In this document: positions 27,260-37,575 of the stretch, piece after piece
Position numbering within the stretch: the stretch's first letter is position 1
How the letters are laid out: every line of letters begins with the position of its first letter
Source of the DNA: an uncultured Woeseiaceae bacterium
Lineage (GTDB): Bacteria > Pseudomonadota > Gammaproteobacteria > Steroidobacterales > Woeseiaceae
DNA length: 62,359 bases
Assembly: GCA_947259985.1 (NCBI GenBank)
Contig: CAMYOJ010000054.1
Span: 31,310 to 93,668, forward strand
Direction: 5' to 3'
Position numbers and translations under genes: made by a program
Notes under the pieces: generated by a model
The model's input: only the letters and a program-made list of their open reading frames with translations
Database searches by the model: none
Told to the model about the DNA's origin: nothing

Positions 27260-27402
27260 GTCTTGGCGCACTTCGGTCTGCGCCGTTCACTCCAAAGCCA
27301 GCATTTCCGCGGCCACCGGAGTCACTGACCATTTTCCAGCCTGGACCGAATCCGGCGCGTTTAACACCGCGGACGGGTCAGGCGACCCGGAGTAAAATCA
27401 CA
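27260..27402 (+). promoter_or_regulatory. Structured 5' leader of rhlE
   Basis: The leader has two clear hairpins. Near its start GGCGCA/TGCGCC (27265-27270 and 27279-27284) has an 8-nt loop. Next to the gene CGGGTC/GACCCG (27374-27379 and 27384-27389) has a 4-nt loop, and its 3' arm touches the GGAG ribosome site at 27389-27392. Temperature- or helicase-dependent control of rhlE translation is a reasonable inference. Confidence 0.4.
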
Positions 27403-28620
27403 ATGTTATTCAAACAGCTCGGCCTGTCGGCCGAACTGCTGCGTGCCGTCGATGAAAAAGGCTATAGCGCAGCAACACCCATCCAGCAGCAGGCGATTCC
27501 CCACATACTGGAGGGCCACGATATCCTCGCGGGCGCCCAGACGGGCACCGGCAAAACCGCAGGATTCACACTGCCACTGTTACAACGATTGCAGTATTCA
27601 CAAGTCAACCGCAGGCGCGTCAGGGCTCTCGTCCTTACACCCACTCGCGAACTCGCCGCCCAGGTTGGCGACAGCGTTCGTGACTATGGCCTCTATCTGC
27701 CTTTCAGGACCGCGGTCATTTACGGCGGCGTGAGCATCAACACACAGATCAGCAAGCTCCGCAAAGGCGTGGATGTCGTCGTGGCGACGCCCGGCCGATT
27801 GTTGGATCACATGCAGCAAGGCACCATCGATCTATCGGCCATCGAAGTCCTGGTACTGGACGAGGCCGATCGCATGCTCGACATGGGGTTCATCCGCGAT
27901 ATTCGAAAGATTCTCAAGGTGCTGCCCGAGAAACGTCAGAACCTGCTTTTTTCGGCAACGTTTTCGGACGAAATCAGGAAACTCGCGGCGCGAACGCTGA
28001 ACGCCCCGGCGGAGATACAGGTCGCGCAGGAAAATACGACGGCGGACCGCGTCAGCCAGCTGGTCTACCCCGTGGACAAGAGCCGCAAACGCGAACTCCT
28101 GTCGCACCGTATCGGCGCCGAGAACTGGCGCCAGGTGCTCGTGTTCACGCGAACCAAGCACGGTGCCAATCGCCTCGCCAAACAACTCGAATCGGACGGC
28201 ATTACCGCGACCGCGATTCATGGTAACAAGTCGCAGGCGGCACGCACTCGCGCGTTGCGTGACTTCAAGGACGGATCCGTTCGGGTACTCGTCGCTACCG
28301 ACATTGCAGCTCGCGGGCTCGATATCGATCGCCTGCCGCATGTCGTCAATTATGAATTGCCACATGTTCCTGAAGATTACGTTCATCGTATCGGCAGAAC
28401 GGCTCGCGCTGGTAATGATGGCCATGCCATATCGCTTGTATGTGTCGATGAGAAAAAACTGTTGGCCGACATCGAGCGCTTGCTCGGCGCCAGGATCAAC
28501 AAGGAAGTCTTGCCGGGGTACGAACCGAATCCGCGCATCAAGGCCGAGCCCATCCACAAGGGTCGGCCGCAGCGGCCACGCAGGAGTCAGGCGCCGCGAC
28601 AGCGCCGCAAACGCGCCTGA
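27403..28620 (+). CDS. rhlE: DEAD-box ATP-dependent RNA helicase RhlE
   Basis: This 405-residue protein has all helicase motifs in order: the Q motif ([14 protein letters not shown]), I (AQTGTGKT), Ia ([11 protein letters not shown]), II ([13 protein letters not shown]), III ([12 protein letters not shown]), V ([15 protein letters not shown]) and VI ([10 protein letters not shown]). The short basic C-terminal tail ([20 protein letters not shown]) is typical of RhlE and binds RNA. RhlE proteins remodel ribosomal precursors and, with the degradosome, structured mRNA, often in the cold. The gene is preceded by an extended -10 and a ~145-nt leader with hairpins. It is monocistronic and faces an unknown envelope gene. 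Confidence 0.95.
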   Translation: MLFKQLGLSAELLRAVDEKGYSAATPIQQQAIPHILEGHDILAGAQTGTGKTAGFTLPLLQRLQYSQVNRRRVRALVLTPTRELAAQVGDSVRDYGLYLPFRTAVIYGGVSINTQISKLRKGVDVVVATPGRLLDHMQQGTIDLSAIEVLVLDEADRMLDMGFIRDIRKILKVLPEKRQNLLFSATFSDEIRKLAARTLNAPAEIQVAQENTTADRVSQLVYPVDKSRKRELLSHRIGAENWRQVLVFTRTKHGANRLAKQLESDGITATAIHGNKSQAARTRALRDFKDGSVRVLVATDIAARGLDIDRLPHVVNYELPHVPEDYVHRIGRTARAGNDGHAISLVCVDEKKLLADIERLLGARINKEVLPGYEPNPRIKAEPIHKGRPQRPRRSQAPRQRRKRA

Positions 28621-28681
28621 CCCATGCTTGCCGCATGGCAGTAGCCAGTTCAGGCGGGAATCACCGGGCGCCGGGGAAGCA

Positions 28682-29932
28682 TTACCGGCGACGGCACTTG
28701 ATCTCGAGAGACGCGAAGTCGTAGATGTAGGCTGGTGCCACCGATGCAGCGATGCCGGATTTGCCGTTGCCGGTTTTCTCGCCCGCGTTCGCTCTCATCC
28801 ACTCGCCGTACCTGGTGCCATTGGCAAGCTGGAATGAAGGACGCACCGACCACCGGTAGGTCTTACAGGGCTCGAGCTCCTCGAGTACCGCGTGACTGGT
28901 TGTTGGTATGCCGTTCGCCGAATACACGAGGCGGTCCATGTCGTAGATTTCGACGTCATAGGCAATATCGGCTTTGCTAATGACACCTGCCGACGTGAGG
29001 GGATCGTCATCCCGCAGCACCGGTTCCCACGCCAGCGTCGGTGTCGACGTCTTGCTGATCCCGGCCCAGTCGTTCTTCTTCACCTTTTTTATTGTGGGGG
29101 ATTTCGCGGGCCGGATCTCTTGTTGTAACTCTGTCCTCTGGAACAGTTCAGCCGAGATCTCTCGCCCCAGGTAGTGCTTCGCGAAATTGACATAGTCGTG
29201 CCAAAGCGCGTGATCATCGTCGTTCCAGTTGGATAGCGTGTCACGATCCTGGTATTCGACGTCGGTCTTGTAGATATCACTACCGTCGCTGACACGTCTC
29301 AACGTCGCGTTGGCCGACGTGATAATGGCGGCCTCCTTGCCCTGCACGTTTATCGTTATGTCGCTCAGACTGATGTACAGGATGGCATCCGTATCCTCGG
29401 GAATGGCCGTCGTAGGCGCCATGAGCCTGGGCTCCACGTTCGGGACATTTCTGAGACCCCAGAATACGTCGCTGGCGATCGCGTCATTGGTCAGCGGCTG
29501 GCTGGCGGCTTCGGCGAGGTCCCTGGTCAACCCGTCGCGAAATTCCTGCATCTCGCGTTTGCTGTACCCCGAAATTCCACCGATGATCGCACCTGGCAAG
29601 CTCAGGATCGGGACCGGATAGCCCACGGGGATGCCACCGACCTCTGTCTGCACGCCCTTGCCGATCTGCGAGCCCTTCGCTGCACCGGCACCGAGCCCCA
29701 GGGTTTCTTTCTGGTAGTCACCGGTGACCGCCTGGCCGGCTGGACTTGGCATCGGCAGTACTACTATTTTCCTGACCGAATTGCGCGCTTCCTCTGGCAT
29801 ATGGCGGGGCTCGGCGGGTTGCAGTGCCGCTTTCGGCTCTTCCCCCGGTGGATTGCTGATCGCCCATGCACTAAAGGCGGCGGCACCTGCCGCAAGGATG
29901 ATTGTCCTGCCGATCGTCGCGATAGAAGACAT
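28682..29932 (-). CDS. Exported protein of unknown function with C-terminal Fn3-like region
   Basis: This 416-residue protein has an N-terminal hydrophobic segment (TIILAAGAAAFSAWAIS). It then has a region beginning VRKIVVLPMPSPAG, a Gly-rich hydrophobic stretch (VPILSLPGAIIGGISGYS, about 105-125), a domain with ILYISLSDITINVQGKEAAI, and a C-terminal part reading like a fibronectin-type-III strand set (TPTLAWEPVL, ISKADIAYDVEIYD, LEPCKTYRWSVRPSF). I know no family name. The last gene of a two-gene unit with the lipoprotein upstream (49 nt between them). Periplasmic or outer-membrane location is inferred. A TACAAT hexamer sits 7 nt before the ATG. Confidence 0.72.
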   Translation of the reverse strand: MSSIATIGRTIILAAGAAAFSAWAISNPPGEEPKAALQPAEPRHMPEEARNSVRKIVVLPMPSPAGQAVTGDYQKETLGLGAGAAKGSQIGKGVQTEVGGIPVGYPVPILSLPGAIIGGISGYSKREMQEFRDGLTRDLAEAASQPLTNDAIASDVFWGLRNVPNVEPRLMAPTTAIPEDTDAILYISLSDITINVQGKEAAIITSANATLRRVSDGSDIYKTDVEYQDRDTLSNWNDDDHALWHDYVNFAKHYLGREISAELFQRTELQQEIRPAKSPTIKKVKKNDWAGISKTSTPTLAWEPVLRDDDPLTSAGVISKADIAYDVEIYDMDRLVYSANGIPTTSHAVLEELEPCKTYRWSVRPSFQLANGTRYGEWMRANAGEKTGNGKSGIAASVAPAYIYDFASLEIKCRRR

Positions 29933-29939
29933 GGTCTGG

Positions 29940-29945
29940 ATTGTA
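29940..29945 (-). promoter_or_regulatory. Candidate -10 box (TACAAT) upstream of the 28.7-29.9 kb gene
   Basis: On the minus strand TGTTACAAT is followed by 7 nt and then the ATG at 29932. This is an extended -10 with no ribosome site, so it could give a leaderless mRNA independent of the lipoprotein gene upstream. Confidence 0.35.
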
Positions 29946-29981
29946 ACAACTCAAAGGATGGCATCTTTGACCTATCCTCGT

Positions 29982-30791
29982 TCAAGTCTGTTCCACGTTC
30001 TCGTCGAAATGAAGGCCGTCAAGCACAGCCCTGGTATCAATTGTGACAGTGTGCCGCCGGCCCGCGTCGTCGGCGTAGACCAGTTCGATCATCACGGGAG
30101 ATGGCGCAAATGGAAAGAACAGGTCGAGCGACGCTTCATGACCCGCAGGCACGTCCAGCGGCAGCATTGTCTGGCGCTGCTCTATCCTGTTGTTTACGGC
30201 ACTGTTGTTGATGCCGCGCGCAATGCCGCCAACCGCTATTGCGGGGCCGAGGAGTACCAGGCCGCTCATCGCCGTCCCGGCAGCACCTATCGTGGAACTG
30301 CCGGACAGCACGGCGCCATAAGCAGCGGCTGATGCTGATACCACGCCCACGGCCGTCGCTGCCGTGCCCGCGACGATCATCGTTGCCGCGCCTCGGCCCG
30401 CTTTGACTTTCAGGCCCGAATCGCGGTAACGCCGGGCCGTCGTCTTGCTACCTTTAACCAGCTGCTTCCTGCCTGACCGTGATTCAATTCGTGTCTGCAG
30501 GGAATCAACGACGGTAATTTCGACGATGCTCAGCGTCTGGTCCGAATGGTTGCTGACCCGAATAAGGTACTCATCCCAGTCCGCGTTTCTTGCCCAGGTG
30601 CCGGGCCCGTCCCGAACGATGACCCAGTCCAGGCTTGCCTCGATGTTGGCGTCGGCAGCTGTGGCAAGGGAATTCTCGAATTGTAAGGGCCGCGGCTCTT
30701 TCAGCACTTTCGTGCCGCCGCAGCCTGTCAAGACGGAAAAGACCGCGAAGATTGTGATGATCATTGCGTATTGGCGAAAGTTGTTAGTCAT
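29982..30791 (-). CDS. Lipoprotein of unknown function
   Basis: This protein has 269 residues from the ATG at 30791, which has a GAGGA site; the frame runs 27 codons further upstream without a ribosome site. The signal IITIFAVFSVLTGCGG places the lipid Cys at about residue 24. The mature part has an immunoglobulin-like start (ASLDWVIVRDGPGTW), a middle 70-residue Ala/Gly-rich hydrophobic region (ATMIVAGTAATAVGVVSASA onward) that could insert in a membrane, and a C-terminal beta region (LDLFFPFAPSPVMIELVY). No family recognised. It is followed by another unknown exported protein and probably acts with it. Confidence 0.75.
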   Translation of the reverse strand: MTNNFRQYAMIITIFAVFSVLTGCGGTKVLKEPRPLQFENSLATAADANIEASLDWVIVRDGPGTWARNADWDEYLIRVSNHSDQTLSIVEITVVDSLQTRIESRSGRKQLVKGSKTTARRYRDSGLKVKAGRGAATMIVAGTAATAVGVVSASAAAYGAVLSGSSTIGAAGTAMSGLVLLGPAIAVGGIARGINNSAVNNRIEQRQTMLPLDVPAGHEASLDLFFPFAPSPVMIELVYADDAGRRHTVTIDTRAVLDGLHFDENVEQT

Positions 30792-30926
30792 GGCGTCCTC
30801 CTTTGCGGTCCAGAATGCGGATGACGGCCCCTCAGGTCCTGACGGCGTAATGATTGTCTCCTGATGAAACAACGGTAGCGGCCCGGTCCGATCTGCTAAA
30901 ATGAGCGCTCTGACCCGGATAACACT

Positions 30927-31424
30927 ATGAATTCAAAAACATTTTTTCTTCCTGGCGCCATCCTGGCCGCGCTGCTGTTCGCGAGTGATGCCAGGCCCGA
31001 GGCGACCGAAGATCCGCTCGCAGGATTTGCGCCGTTCATCGGCGGGCAGTGGCACCTGGAGGGCAGCTACTCGGAGTTCGAGTGGGGCGTCAGCCGACGT
31101 GCGGTCAAAGCACGCAATTACTTCGTCGTCGACGGACAACCGAAACTCGTGTCCGAGGGGTTCTGGTTCTGGCACCCGGGAGAGCAGCAGATCAAGGGCG
31201 TATTTACGGCGATCGATATGCCTGTCGTGCTTTTCCTGTACACGACACGCTTCGAAGGCGACACGATGATCGGTGACCTCAGGGCTTATGCTGCAAATGG
31301 AAAAGAGACGGAGTTCGTCGAGACCTGGAAGCTCGAAGACGATTCGCACTTTGCGTGGACGCTCTCCAGCGAGACGGCCGATGGACAGGAACAGTCGATG
31401 AGCGGCACCTACACGCGGCAGTAG
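30927..31424 (+). CDS. Secreted lipocalin/DUF1579-like protein
   Basis: This 165-residue protein has a signal peptide (FFLPGAILAALLFASDARP) and a small beta-rich domain starting FAPFIGGQWHLEGSYSEFEW, then RAVKARNYFV, FWFWHPGEQQIKG and a final SMSGTYTRQ. The pattern (G-x-W start, repeated strands about 12 residues long) fits the lipocalin-like or DUF1579 group of ligand-binding barrels. The ligand is unknown. TGCTAAAAT at 30894-30902 is a plausible extended -10. It converges with modC, 3 nt between stops. It is moderately certain to be real from codon use and signal peptide. Confidence 0.75.
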   Translation: MNSKTFFLPGAILAALLFASDARPEATEDPLAGFAPFIGGQWHLEGSYSEFEWGVSRRAVKARNYFVVDGQPKLVSEGFWFWHPGEQQIKGVFTAIDMPVVLFLYTTRFEGDTMIGDLRAYAANGKETEFVETWKLEDDSHFAWTLSSETADGQEQSMSGTYTRQ

Positions 31425-31427
31425 CGG

Positions 31428-32477
31428 TCAACGCCTGACGGTCACCGACTTTACCTGGGCGAAAACATGGTCTCCCTTCCTGAGATCCAGGTTGGTGACT
31501 GAGCGGCGCGTTACCTGGGCCACGAGCAAGTCATCGCCGATTGCAAGTCTCACAAGATCCGTTGACGAGCCAGTCGGCTGTATCTCGTCGATTTCGGCCG
31601 GCAACACGTTCAGAATCGTCGTCTTCTGTGGCCGCGTGCGACAGATGCTCACGTCACTCGCCGCTATTCGCAGGCGCATGTTGGGGATCGTCGAATCGTA
31701 TTTTCCAGGCACCAGCAGCTCGCCGCCCGAGAAGCGAAAAAGTGTCAGGTCGTAGTCACTGTCATGACGATCAGGCGTCGCGTTGATGACGGTTCCGGCA
31801 TTGCGCCCCGTGAGCATGGGTATATCCAGTCTCGCCAGCATTGCATGCAATTCACCGTCAGCGACTACGCGCCCGTCCTCGATAAGAATCAGGTGATCGC
31901 AAAGGCGACACACCTCATCGATGCTGTGGCTCACGTAGACGATCGGCACGGACAGCTCATCGTGCAGGCGGTCGAGGTACGGCAACAGCTCATCCTTGCG
32001 GCGCTGGTCGAGCGAAGCGAGCGGTTCGTCCATCAGGATCAGCTCCGGCGACCGCAGCAGGACTGCGGCTATCGCGACGCGCTGCGCCTCGCCGCCGGAC
32101 AGCCCCGCCGGCTTGCGACTCAGCAGGTTGCCGATGCCCAGCATCTCCACGACGTGGTCCTTGTCGAGCCTGTCGGCACCGGCACGTCGCCGCCCGTATT
32201 CGATGTTGCCTTCCACGCTCATGTGCGGGAACAGCTGCGGTTCCTGGAAGACATAACCGACACCGCGCTCGTGCGGTGGACGTGAATCCGTGCCCGAGCC
32301 TGTCTCCAGCCCCGCGATGCATCGCAGTAAGGTGGTCTTGCCGGAGCCGGACTCTCCGAATACCCCTGTGACTCCCTGCGCGGGTATGCCGACGTCGACG
32401 TCGAGCATAAACGATCCCAGGCTGGCCCTGTGCTGCACCGGGATGAGCTGCTGTCGGATGCTGCTGACGCCGCTCAT
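31428..32477 (-). CDS. modC: Molybdate ABC transporter ATP-binding protein
   Basis: This protein has 349 residues from the ATG at 32477, which overlaps the modB stop by 4 nt (ATGA). The longer open frame to 33275 is antisense noise. The ATPase domain has Walker A (GESGSGKTTLLRCIAG), a Q-loop (VGYVFQEPQLFPHM), signature (LSGGEAQRVAIA), Walker B (ELILMDEPLASLD) and the switch His (YVSHSIDEV). The C-terminal ~70 residues are a molybdate-binding TOBE domain (about 282-349). It energises uptake through ModB, fed by periplasmic ModA. All three mod genes overlap, and modA itself overlaps malate synthase. Confidence 0.93.
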   Translation of the reverse strand: MSGVSSIRQQLIPVQHRASLGSFMLDVDVGIPAQGVTGVFGESGSGKTTLLRCIAGLETGSGTDSRPPHERGVGYVFQEPQLFPHMSVEGNIEYGRRRAGADRLDKDHVVEMLGIGNLLSRKPAGLSGGEAQRVAIAAVLLRSPELILMDEPLASLDQRRKDELLPYLDRLHDELSVPIVYVSHSIDEVCRLCDHLILIEDGRVVADGELHAMLARLDIPMLTGRNAGTVINATPDRHDSDYDLTLFRFSGGELLVPGKYDSTIPNMRLRIAASDVSICRTRPQKTTILNVLPAEIDEIQPTGSSTDLVRLAIGDDLLVAQVTRRSVTNLDLRKGDHVFAQVKSVTVRR

Positions 32478-33139
32478 CGCAGACTCCAGCGGCGATTGAC
32501 CATGTACATGCCGAGCAGCACGGTGAACGCGAACGCCAGCAGCAGCAGCGACATCTGGTGTGCCGCGCCGTACTGGAGCGACTCGACATGGTCGTAGATC
32601 GCGATCGAAACGACGCGCGTTTCGCCCGGGATGTTGCCGCCGACCATGAGCACGACGCCGAACTCCCCGAGCGTGTGCGCGAAGCTCAGCACGGCCGCCG
32701 CAACGAAACCCCGTGCCGACATGGGTACAGCCACCGAGAAGAAAGCATCGCGCTTCGATGCACCCTGCGTCCAGGCAAACTCCAGCATCTGCCGGGGCAA
32801 TGATTCGAAAGCGTTCTGCATCGGCTGCACGGCGAACGGCAGGCTGTAGATGCACGATGCGATCACGAGGCCGGTGAACGAGAACGTCAGCGTACTGCCC
32901 GTCAGTTCGAACCACCAGCTGCCGATCGCGCCGTACGGACCGAGCAGGATCAAAAGGTAAAAGCCCATGACCGTCGGCGGCAGTACGATGGGCATGGCGA
33001 CGATAGCCTGGGCAGCCGGTTTCCAGCTCGCCGCCGTTCGTGCCAGCCACCATGCCACCGGGGTGCCGATGAGGAACAACACGAAGGTCGTTACCAGGGC
33101 GAGCTGCACCGACAGCCACAAAGGGCCGAATATCTCCAT
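32474..33139 (-). CDS. modB: Molybdate ABC transporter permease
   Basis: This 221-residue inner-membrane protein has five helices. It starts PLWLSVQLALVTTFVLFLIG and carries the EAA cytoplasmic loop region (FAWTQGASKRDAFFSVAVP) and LGEFGVVLMVGGNIPGETR, which is highly characteristic of ModB. The length is close to E. coli ModB (229). It forms the ModB2C2 channel for molybdate (and tungstate). The start overlaps the modA stop by one base (TGATG), and its stop overlaps the modC start (ATGA), so all three subunits are translationally coupled. Confidence 0.95.
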   Translation of the reverse strand: MEIFGPLWLSVQLALVTTFVLFLIGTPVAWWLARTAASWKPAAQAIVAMPIVLPPTVMGFYLLILLGPYGAIGSWWFELTGSTLTFSFTGLVIASCIYSLPFAVQPMQNAFESLPRQMLEFAWTQGASKRDAFFSVAVPMSARGFVAAAVLSFAHTLGEFGVVLMVGGNIPGETRVVSIAIYDHVESLQYGAAHQMSLLLLAFAFTVLLGMYMVNRRWSLR

Positions 33140-33894
33140 CAGCGCACCACCGTGTAGCCGTCGCGTTCGATGATTGCCGCTGCCCTGTCGGAGCGGAGGT
33201 ACTCGACGAAGCTATTCGCGGCCTCGTCATCGGCGGCCCGCTCCAGCAGGACAAGCTGCTGGTTGAGGGCGGCATGTGACGACTGCGGCACGCGCCACAT
33301 GCAGACAGTCGACGGCAAGCCCGGGTACGACATCAGCGACGCTGCGACGATCGCCAGCGTCGCGTTGCCGGTCGCTGCGTAATTCAGTGTCTGCACGATG
33401 TTCTCGCCATAGACGACATGGCTCGATACACCCTGCCAGAGCCCTTCGGCAACCAGGAACTGCATCGCCGCATCGCCATAGGGCGCGGTCTCGGGATTCG
33501 CAATTGCCAGCCGGTTGTAATCGCCTCGCTGCAAGACCTCGCGGCAGTTGCGCCCCCGCAGCCGCTCGTCGCGCGACCAGAGCACGAGCGACCCCGTGGC
33601 GTAAGTCGCTCGAGTGCCCGGCACCGCGTAACCGTCCTGCTCCAGCAATCGTGGCCTTTCGGTATCGGCTGCGAGGAACACGTCGAACGGAGCGCCGTTG
33701 ATGATCTGCGCATACAGTTTGCCGGTCGAGCCACTGCTTATTCGCACCGAAACAGCCGTTGTTTCGGAAAAGTGCTTCGTGAGCTTCGCGGCCGTCTGAA
33801 TGAAATTGCTGGCGACAGCAACTCTGACGACGTCATCGGCCAGCAGGCTGCCAGGCAGCAACGCTGCGACCAGCAGCAGCTTGCGCACGGGCAC
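33139..33894 (-). CDS. modA: Molybdate-binding periplasmic protein
   Basis: This 251-residue protein has a signal peptide (KLLLVAALLPGSLLADD) and a class II binding-protein fold: VRVAVASNFIQTAAKL, the oxyanion-binding ISSGSTGKLYAQI with the following GAPFDVFLAADTERP, and ATYATGSLVLWS. It delivers molybdate to ModBC for molybdopterin enzymes. The start is GTG at 33894, overlapping the malate synthase stop by one base (TAGTG). No good ribosome site lies upstream, so translation probably depends on ribosomes finishing glcB. No ModE regulator gene or Moco riboswitch is seen in the window. Confidence 0.93.
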   Translation of the reverse strand: MPVRKLLLVAALLPGSLLADDVVRVAVASNFIQTAAKLTKHFSETTAVSVRISSGSTGKLYAQIINGAPFDVFLAADTERPRLLEQDGYAVPGTRATYATGSLVLWSRDERLRGRNCREVLQRGDYNRLAIANPETAPYGDAAMQFLVAEGLWQGVSSHVVYGENIVQTLNYAATGNATLAIVAASLMSYPGLPSTVCMWRVPQSSHAALNQQLVLLERAADDEAANSFVEYLRSDRAAAIIERDGYTVVR

Positions 33895-36086
33895 TAATTC
33901 ACAAGCTGCGCTTTCTTTTGCCTGCGGAAGCGATGCAACAGAGGTTCGGTATAGCCACTGGGTTGTTCACAACCCTCGAACACGAGCGCACAGGCAGCCT
34001 GGAAAGCGATGCTTGAATCGAAGTCGTCACTCATACGCTCGTATGATGCATCACCCTCATTCTGCCTGTCGACGACTTTCGCCATGCGCTCGAAAGTCTG
34101 CCGCACCTGTTCCCTTGTCGTGACGCCATGCAGCAGCCAGTTGGCCATGTGCTGGCTGGAGATTCTTAAGGTCGCGCGGTCTTCCATGAGGCCGACGTCA
34201 TTGATGTCAGGCACTTTCGAGCAACCCACGCCCTGGTCAATCCAGCGAACTACGTAACCGAGAATGCCCTGTGCATTATTGTCGAGCTCTGCCTGCACCT
34301 CGTCCTCGCTCAGTCCGCTGACATCGGCCAGGGGCGGCGTCAGGATGTCGTCGAGGCTGGCCAGCTCGCGTTCCGCAAGGGCCTGCTGGCGCTTGCGAAC
34401 ATCAACCGCGTGATAATGCATCGCGTGCAGCGTCGCTGCCGTCGGCGATGGCACCCATGCGCAGTTGGCGCCGGCTTCGGGATGCGCCTGTTTGGCAGAC
34501 ATCATCTGCAGCATTTCGTCGGGCTTTGGCCACATGCCTTTGCCAATCTGTGCTTTGCCCGGCAGCCCGCAGCGAATACCGACGTCAACGTTCCAGTCCT
34601 CGTAAGCATTGATCCACGGCTCGAGCTTGATCGCTTCCTTCGGTAACACCGAACCCGCCTGCATGCTCGTATGTATCTCATCGCCGGTCCTGTCGAGGAA
34701 ACCCGTGTTTATGAAAACGATGCGCTTCGATACCGCGCGAATGCACTCAGGGAGATTGACCGTCGTGCGGCGCTCCTCGTCCATGACGCCGACCTTGATC
34801 GTGTTAGGCTCGAGATCGAACATCGCCTCGACACGCGCGAACAGCGAGTCTGCAAACGCGACCTCTTCGGGGCCATGCATCTTCGGCTTCACGATGTAGA
34901 TACTGCCCGTGCGACTGTTTGGCGCATGATTGTCGCGTCGCCGGTCCGTCAGCGCACAGGCGGTCGTCATTACCGCATCGAGAAGCCCCTCGAAAATCTC
35001 GTCACCAGCGTCATCGAGCACCGCGTCCGTGGTCATGAGGTGCCCGACATTGCGCACCAGCAGCAGGCTACGGCCCGACAGCGCCAGAGGCTCGCCGTCT
35101 ACACCTGTGTACATGCGATCGGCGTTAGGCCTGCGCACCGATGTTTTGCCGCCTTTCTCCAGCGTCGCCTCGAGCTCGGCTTTCATGAGACCGAGCCAGT
35201 TGCGGTAAACGGCTGCCTTGTCTTGCGCATCGACCGCGGCGACCGAGTCCTCGCAGTCCTGGATCGTCGTGACGGCGGACTCGAGTATCACGTCGGAGAC
35301 GTTGCCGGTCGCGTCCCGGCCAACCGCATGATCGGGATCGACCTGTATCTCTATGTGGAGGCCGTTGTTGCGGAACAGGTAGCTGCGGCGCTCACCGTCC
35401 TCGCTGAACCCGACGAACTGCCCGGTATCCTCGAGATGCACTGCCTCGCCGTTGGCCAGTGATGCGACGAATGAGTTGGTATCGTCGGAACGGTCGATGC
35501 CATAGTCATTGACGTCAGCATGGCTTACACCCGCGAGCGGAACCGTTCGATCGAGAAATTCCGTCGCATAACGGATGACCGCAGCCCCGCGAGCCGGGTT
35601 GTAGGGACCGTCACGCTGCTGGCCATTCTCGTCACTGATGACGTCGGTGCCGTAAAGCGCGTCGTAGAGACTGCCCCAGCGGGCATTCGCGGCATTGATC
35701 GCAAAACGTGCATTGCTGACGGGCACGACGAGCTGTGGACCCGCAATCTCGGCAATTTCGGCATCGACGTTCGCCGTCTCGATCGTGAACGGGTCACCGG
35801 CATCCTCGAGATAGCCGATATCCTTCAGGAAAGCGACGTAGTCGTCATGCGCCCAGGCTTTTCCCTTTCTTGCCAGGTGCCATTCATCGATCTGCGCCTG
35901 CAGTCGGTCACGCCGCTCGAGCAACGCCCGATTCGTCGGCGTCAGTTCGGCAACAATAGACTCGAGGCCTCGCCAGAATTTCGCGGATTCGACGCCGATC
36001 TCCGGCAGGAGCTCGTTCTCGACGAACTCGAAAAGTTCCGGGGCGATGCTGAGCGCACCGACCCGGTGTCTTTTTTCGGTACTCAT
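33894..36086 (-). CDS. glcB: Malate synthase G
   Basis: This protein has 730 residues from the ATG at 36086 (MSTEKRHRV), close to E. coli GlcB (723); an in-frame ATG at 36110 would add 8 residues. It condenses glyoxylate with acetyl-CoA to give malate. Landmarks are AGPQLVVPVSNARFAINAANARWGSL, the catalytic-core TGSIYIVKPKMHGPEEVAF with GVMDEERRTT, and a C-terminal GKAQIGKGMW, QGILGYVVRWIDQGVGCSKV and ISSQHMANWL. Form G rather than form A next to isocitrate lyase is less usual than aceBA operons. Its stop overlaps the modA start by one base; isocitrate lyase lies upstream on the same strand, 63 nt away. Confidence 0.96.
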   Translation of the reverse strand: MSTEKRHRVGALSIAPELFEFVENELLPEIGVESAKFWRGLESIVAELTPTNRALLERRDRLQAQIDEWHLARKGKAWAHDDYVAFLKDIGYLEDAGDPFTIETANVDAEIAEIAGPQLVVPVSNARFAINAANARWGSLYDALYGTDVISDENGQQRDGPYNPARGAAVIRYATEFLDRTVPLAGVSHADVNDYGIDRSDDTNSFVASLANGEAVHLEDTGQFVGFSEDGERRSYLFRNNGLHIEIQVDPDHAVGRDATGNVSDVILESAVTTIQDCEDSVAAVDAQDKAAVYRNWLGLMKAELEATLEKGGKTSVRRPNADRMYTGVDGEPLALSGRSLLLVRNVGHLMTTDAVLDDAGDEIFEGLLDAVMTTACALTDRRRDNHAPNSRTGSIYIVKPKMHGPEEVAFADSLFARVEAMFDLEPNTIKVGVMDEERRTTVNLPECIRAVSKRIVFINTGFLDRTGDEIHTSMQAGSVLPKEAIKLEPWINAYEDWNVDVGIRCGLPGKAQIGKGMWPKPDEMLQMMSAKQAHPEAGANCAWVPSPTAATLHAMHYHAVDVRKRQQALAERELASLDDILTPPLADVSGLSEDEVQAELDNNAQGILGYVVRWIDQGVGCSKVPDINDVGLMEDRATLRISSQHMANWLLHGVTTREQVRQTFERMAKVVDRQNEGDASYERMSDDFDSSIAFQAACALVFEGCEQPSGYTEPLLHRFRRQKKAQLVN

Positions 36087-36149
36087 TTTGTCAACCGCCG
36101 CTGATTCCATGAGTATTAGCGCCCGCCGGGCGGCCTCCCGTCAAACGGC

Positions 36150-37430
<1,281 letters not shown>

Positions 37431-37522
37431 GTCCTTGTCCTCTGTAAGCGGGCCTCTCTGCGCCGGATTGTCCGATTCCATGCGTTATCTGTATATCCGT
37501 ATATATTCTAGGGTCAATTACT

Positions 37523-37563
37523 TGTAAATTTCACAAAAAAAATTTTACAATGTTAATTTCACA
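37523..37563. promoter_or_regulatory. Paired operator-like sites TGTAAATTTCACA and TGTTAATTTCACA
   Basis: Two 13-bp near-identical copies (37523-37535 and 37551-37563) lie 28 bp apart, start to start, each an imperfect palindrome of TGT-n-AA-n-TT-n-ACA form. The first also shares TTGTAAA/TTTACAA arms (37522-37528, 37544-37550) with intervening A-tract. They lie 13 to 53 nt upstream of the regulator ATG and about 93 to 133 nt from that of aceA. Binding by the adjacent XRE regulator is inferred. Confidence 0.5.
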
Positions 37564-37575
37564 CAGGGATTCCCG

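Noticed and set aside
32478..33275. Upstream extension of the modC frame to 33275
   Set aside because: This part is out of frame over modB; modC homology begins at the ATG overlapping the modB stop.
33894..33960. Moco riboswitch or ModE site before modA
   Set aside because: The region is coding sequence of glcB; no conserved riboswitch core or ModE palindrome is seen.
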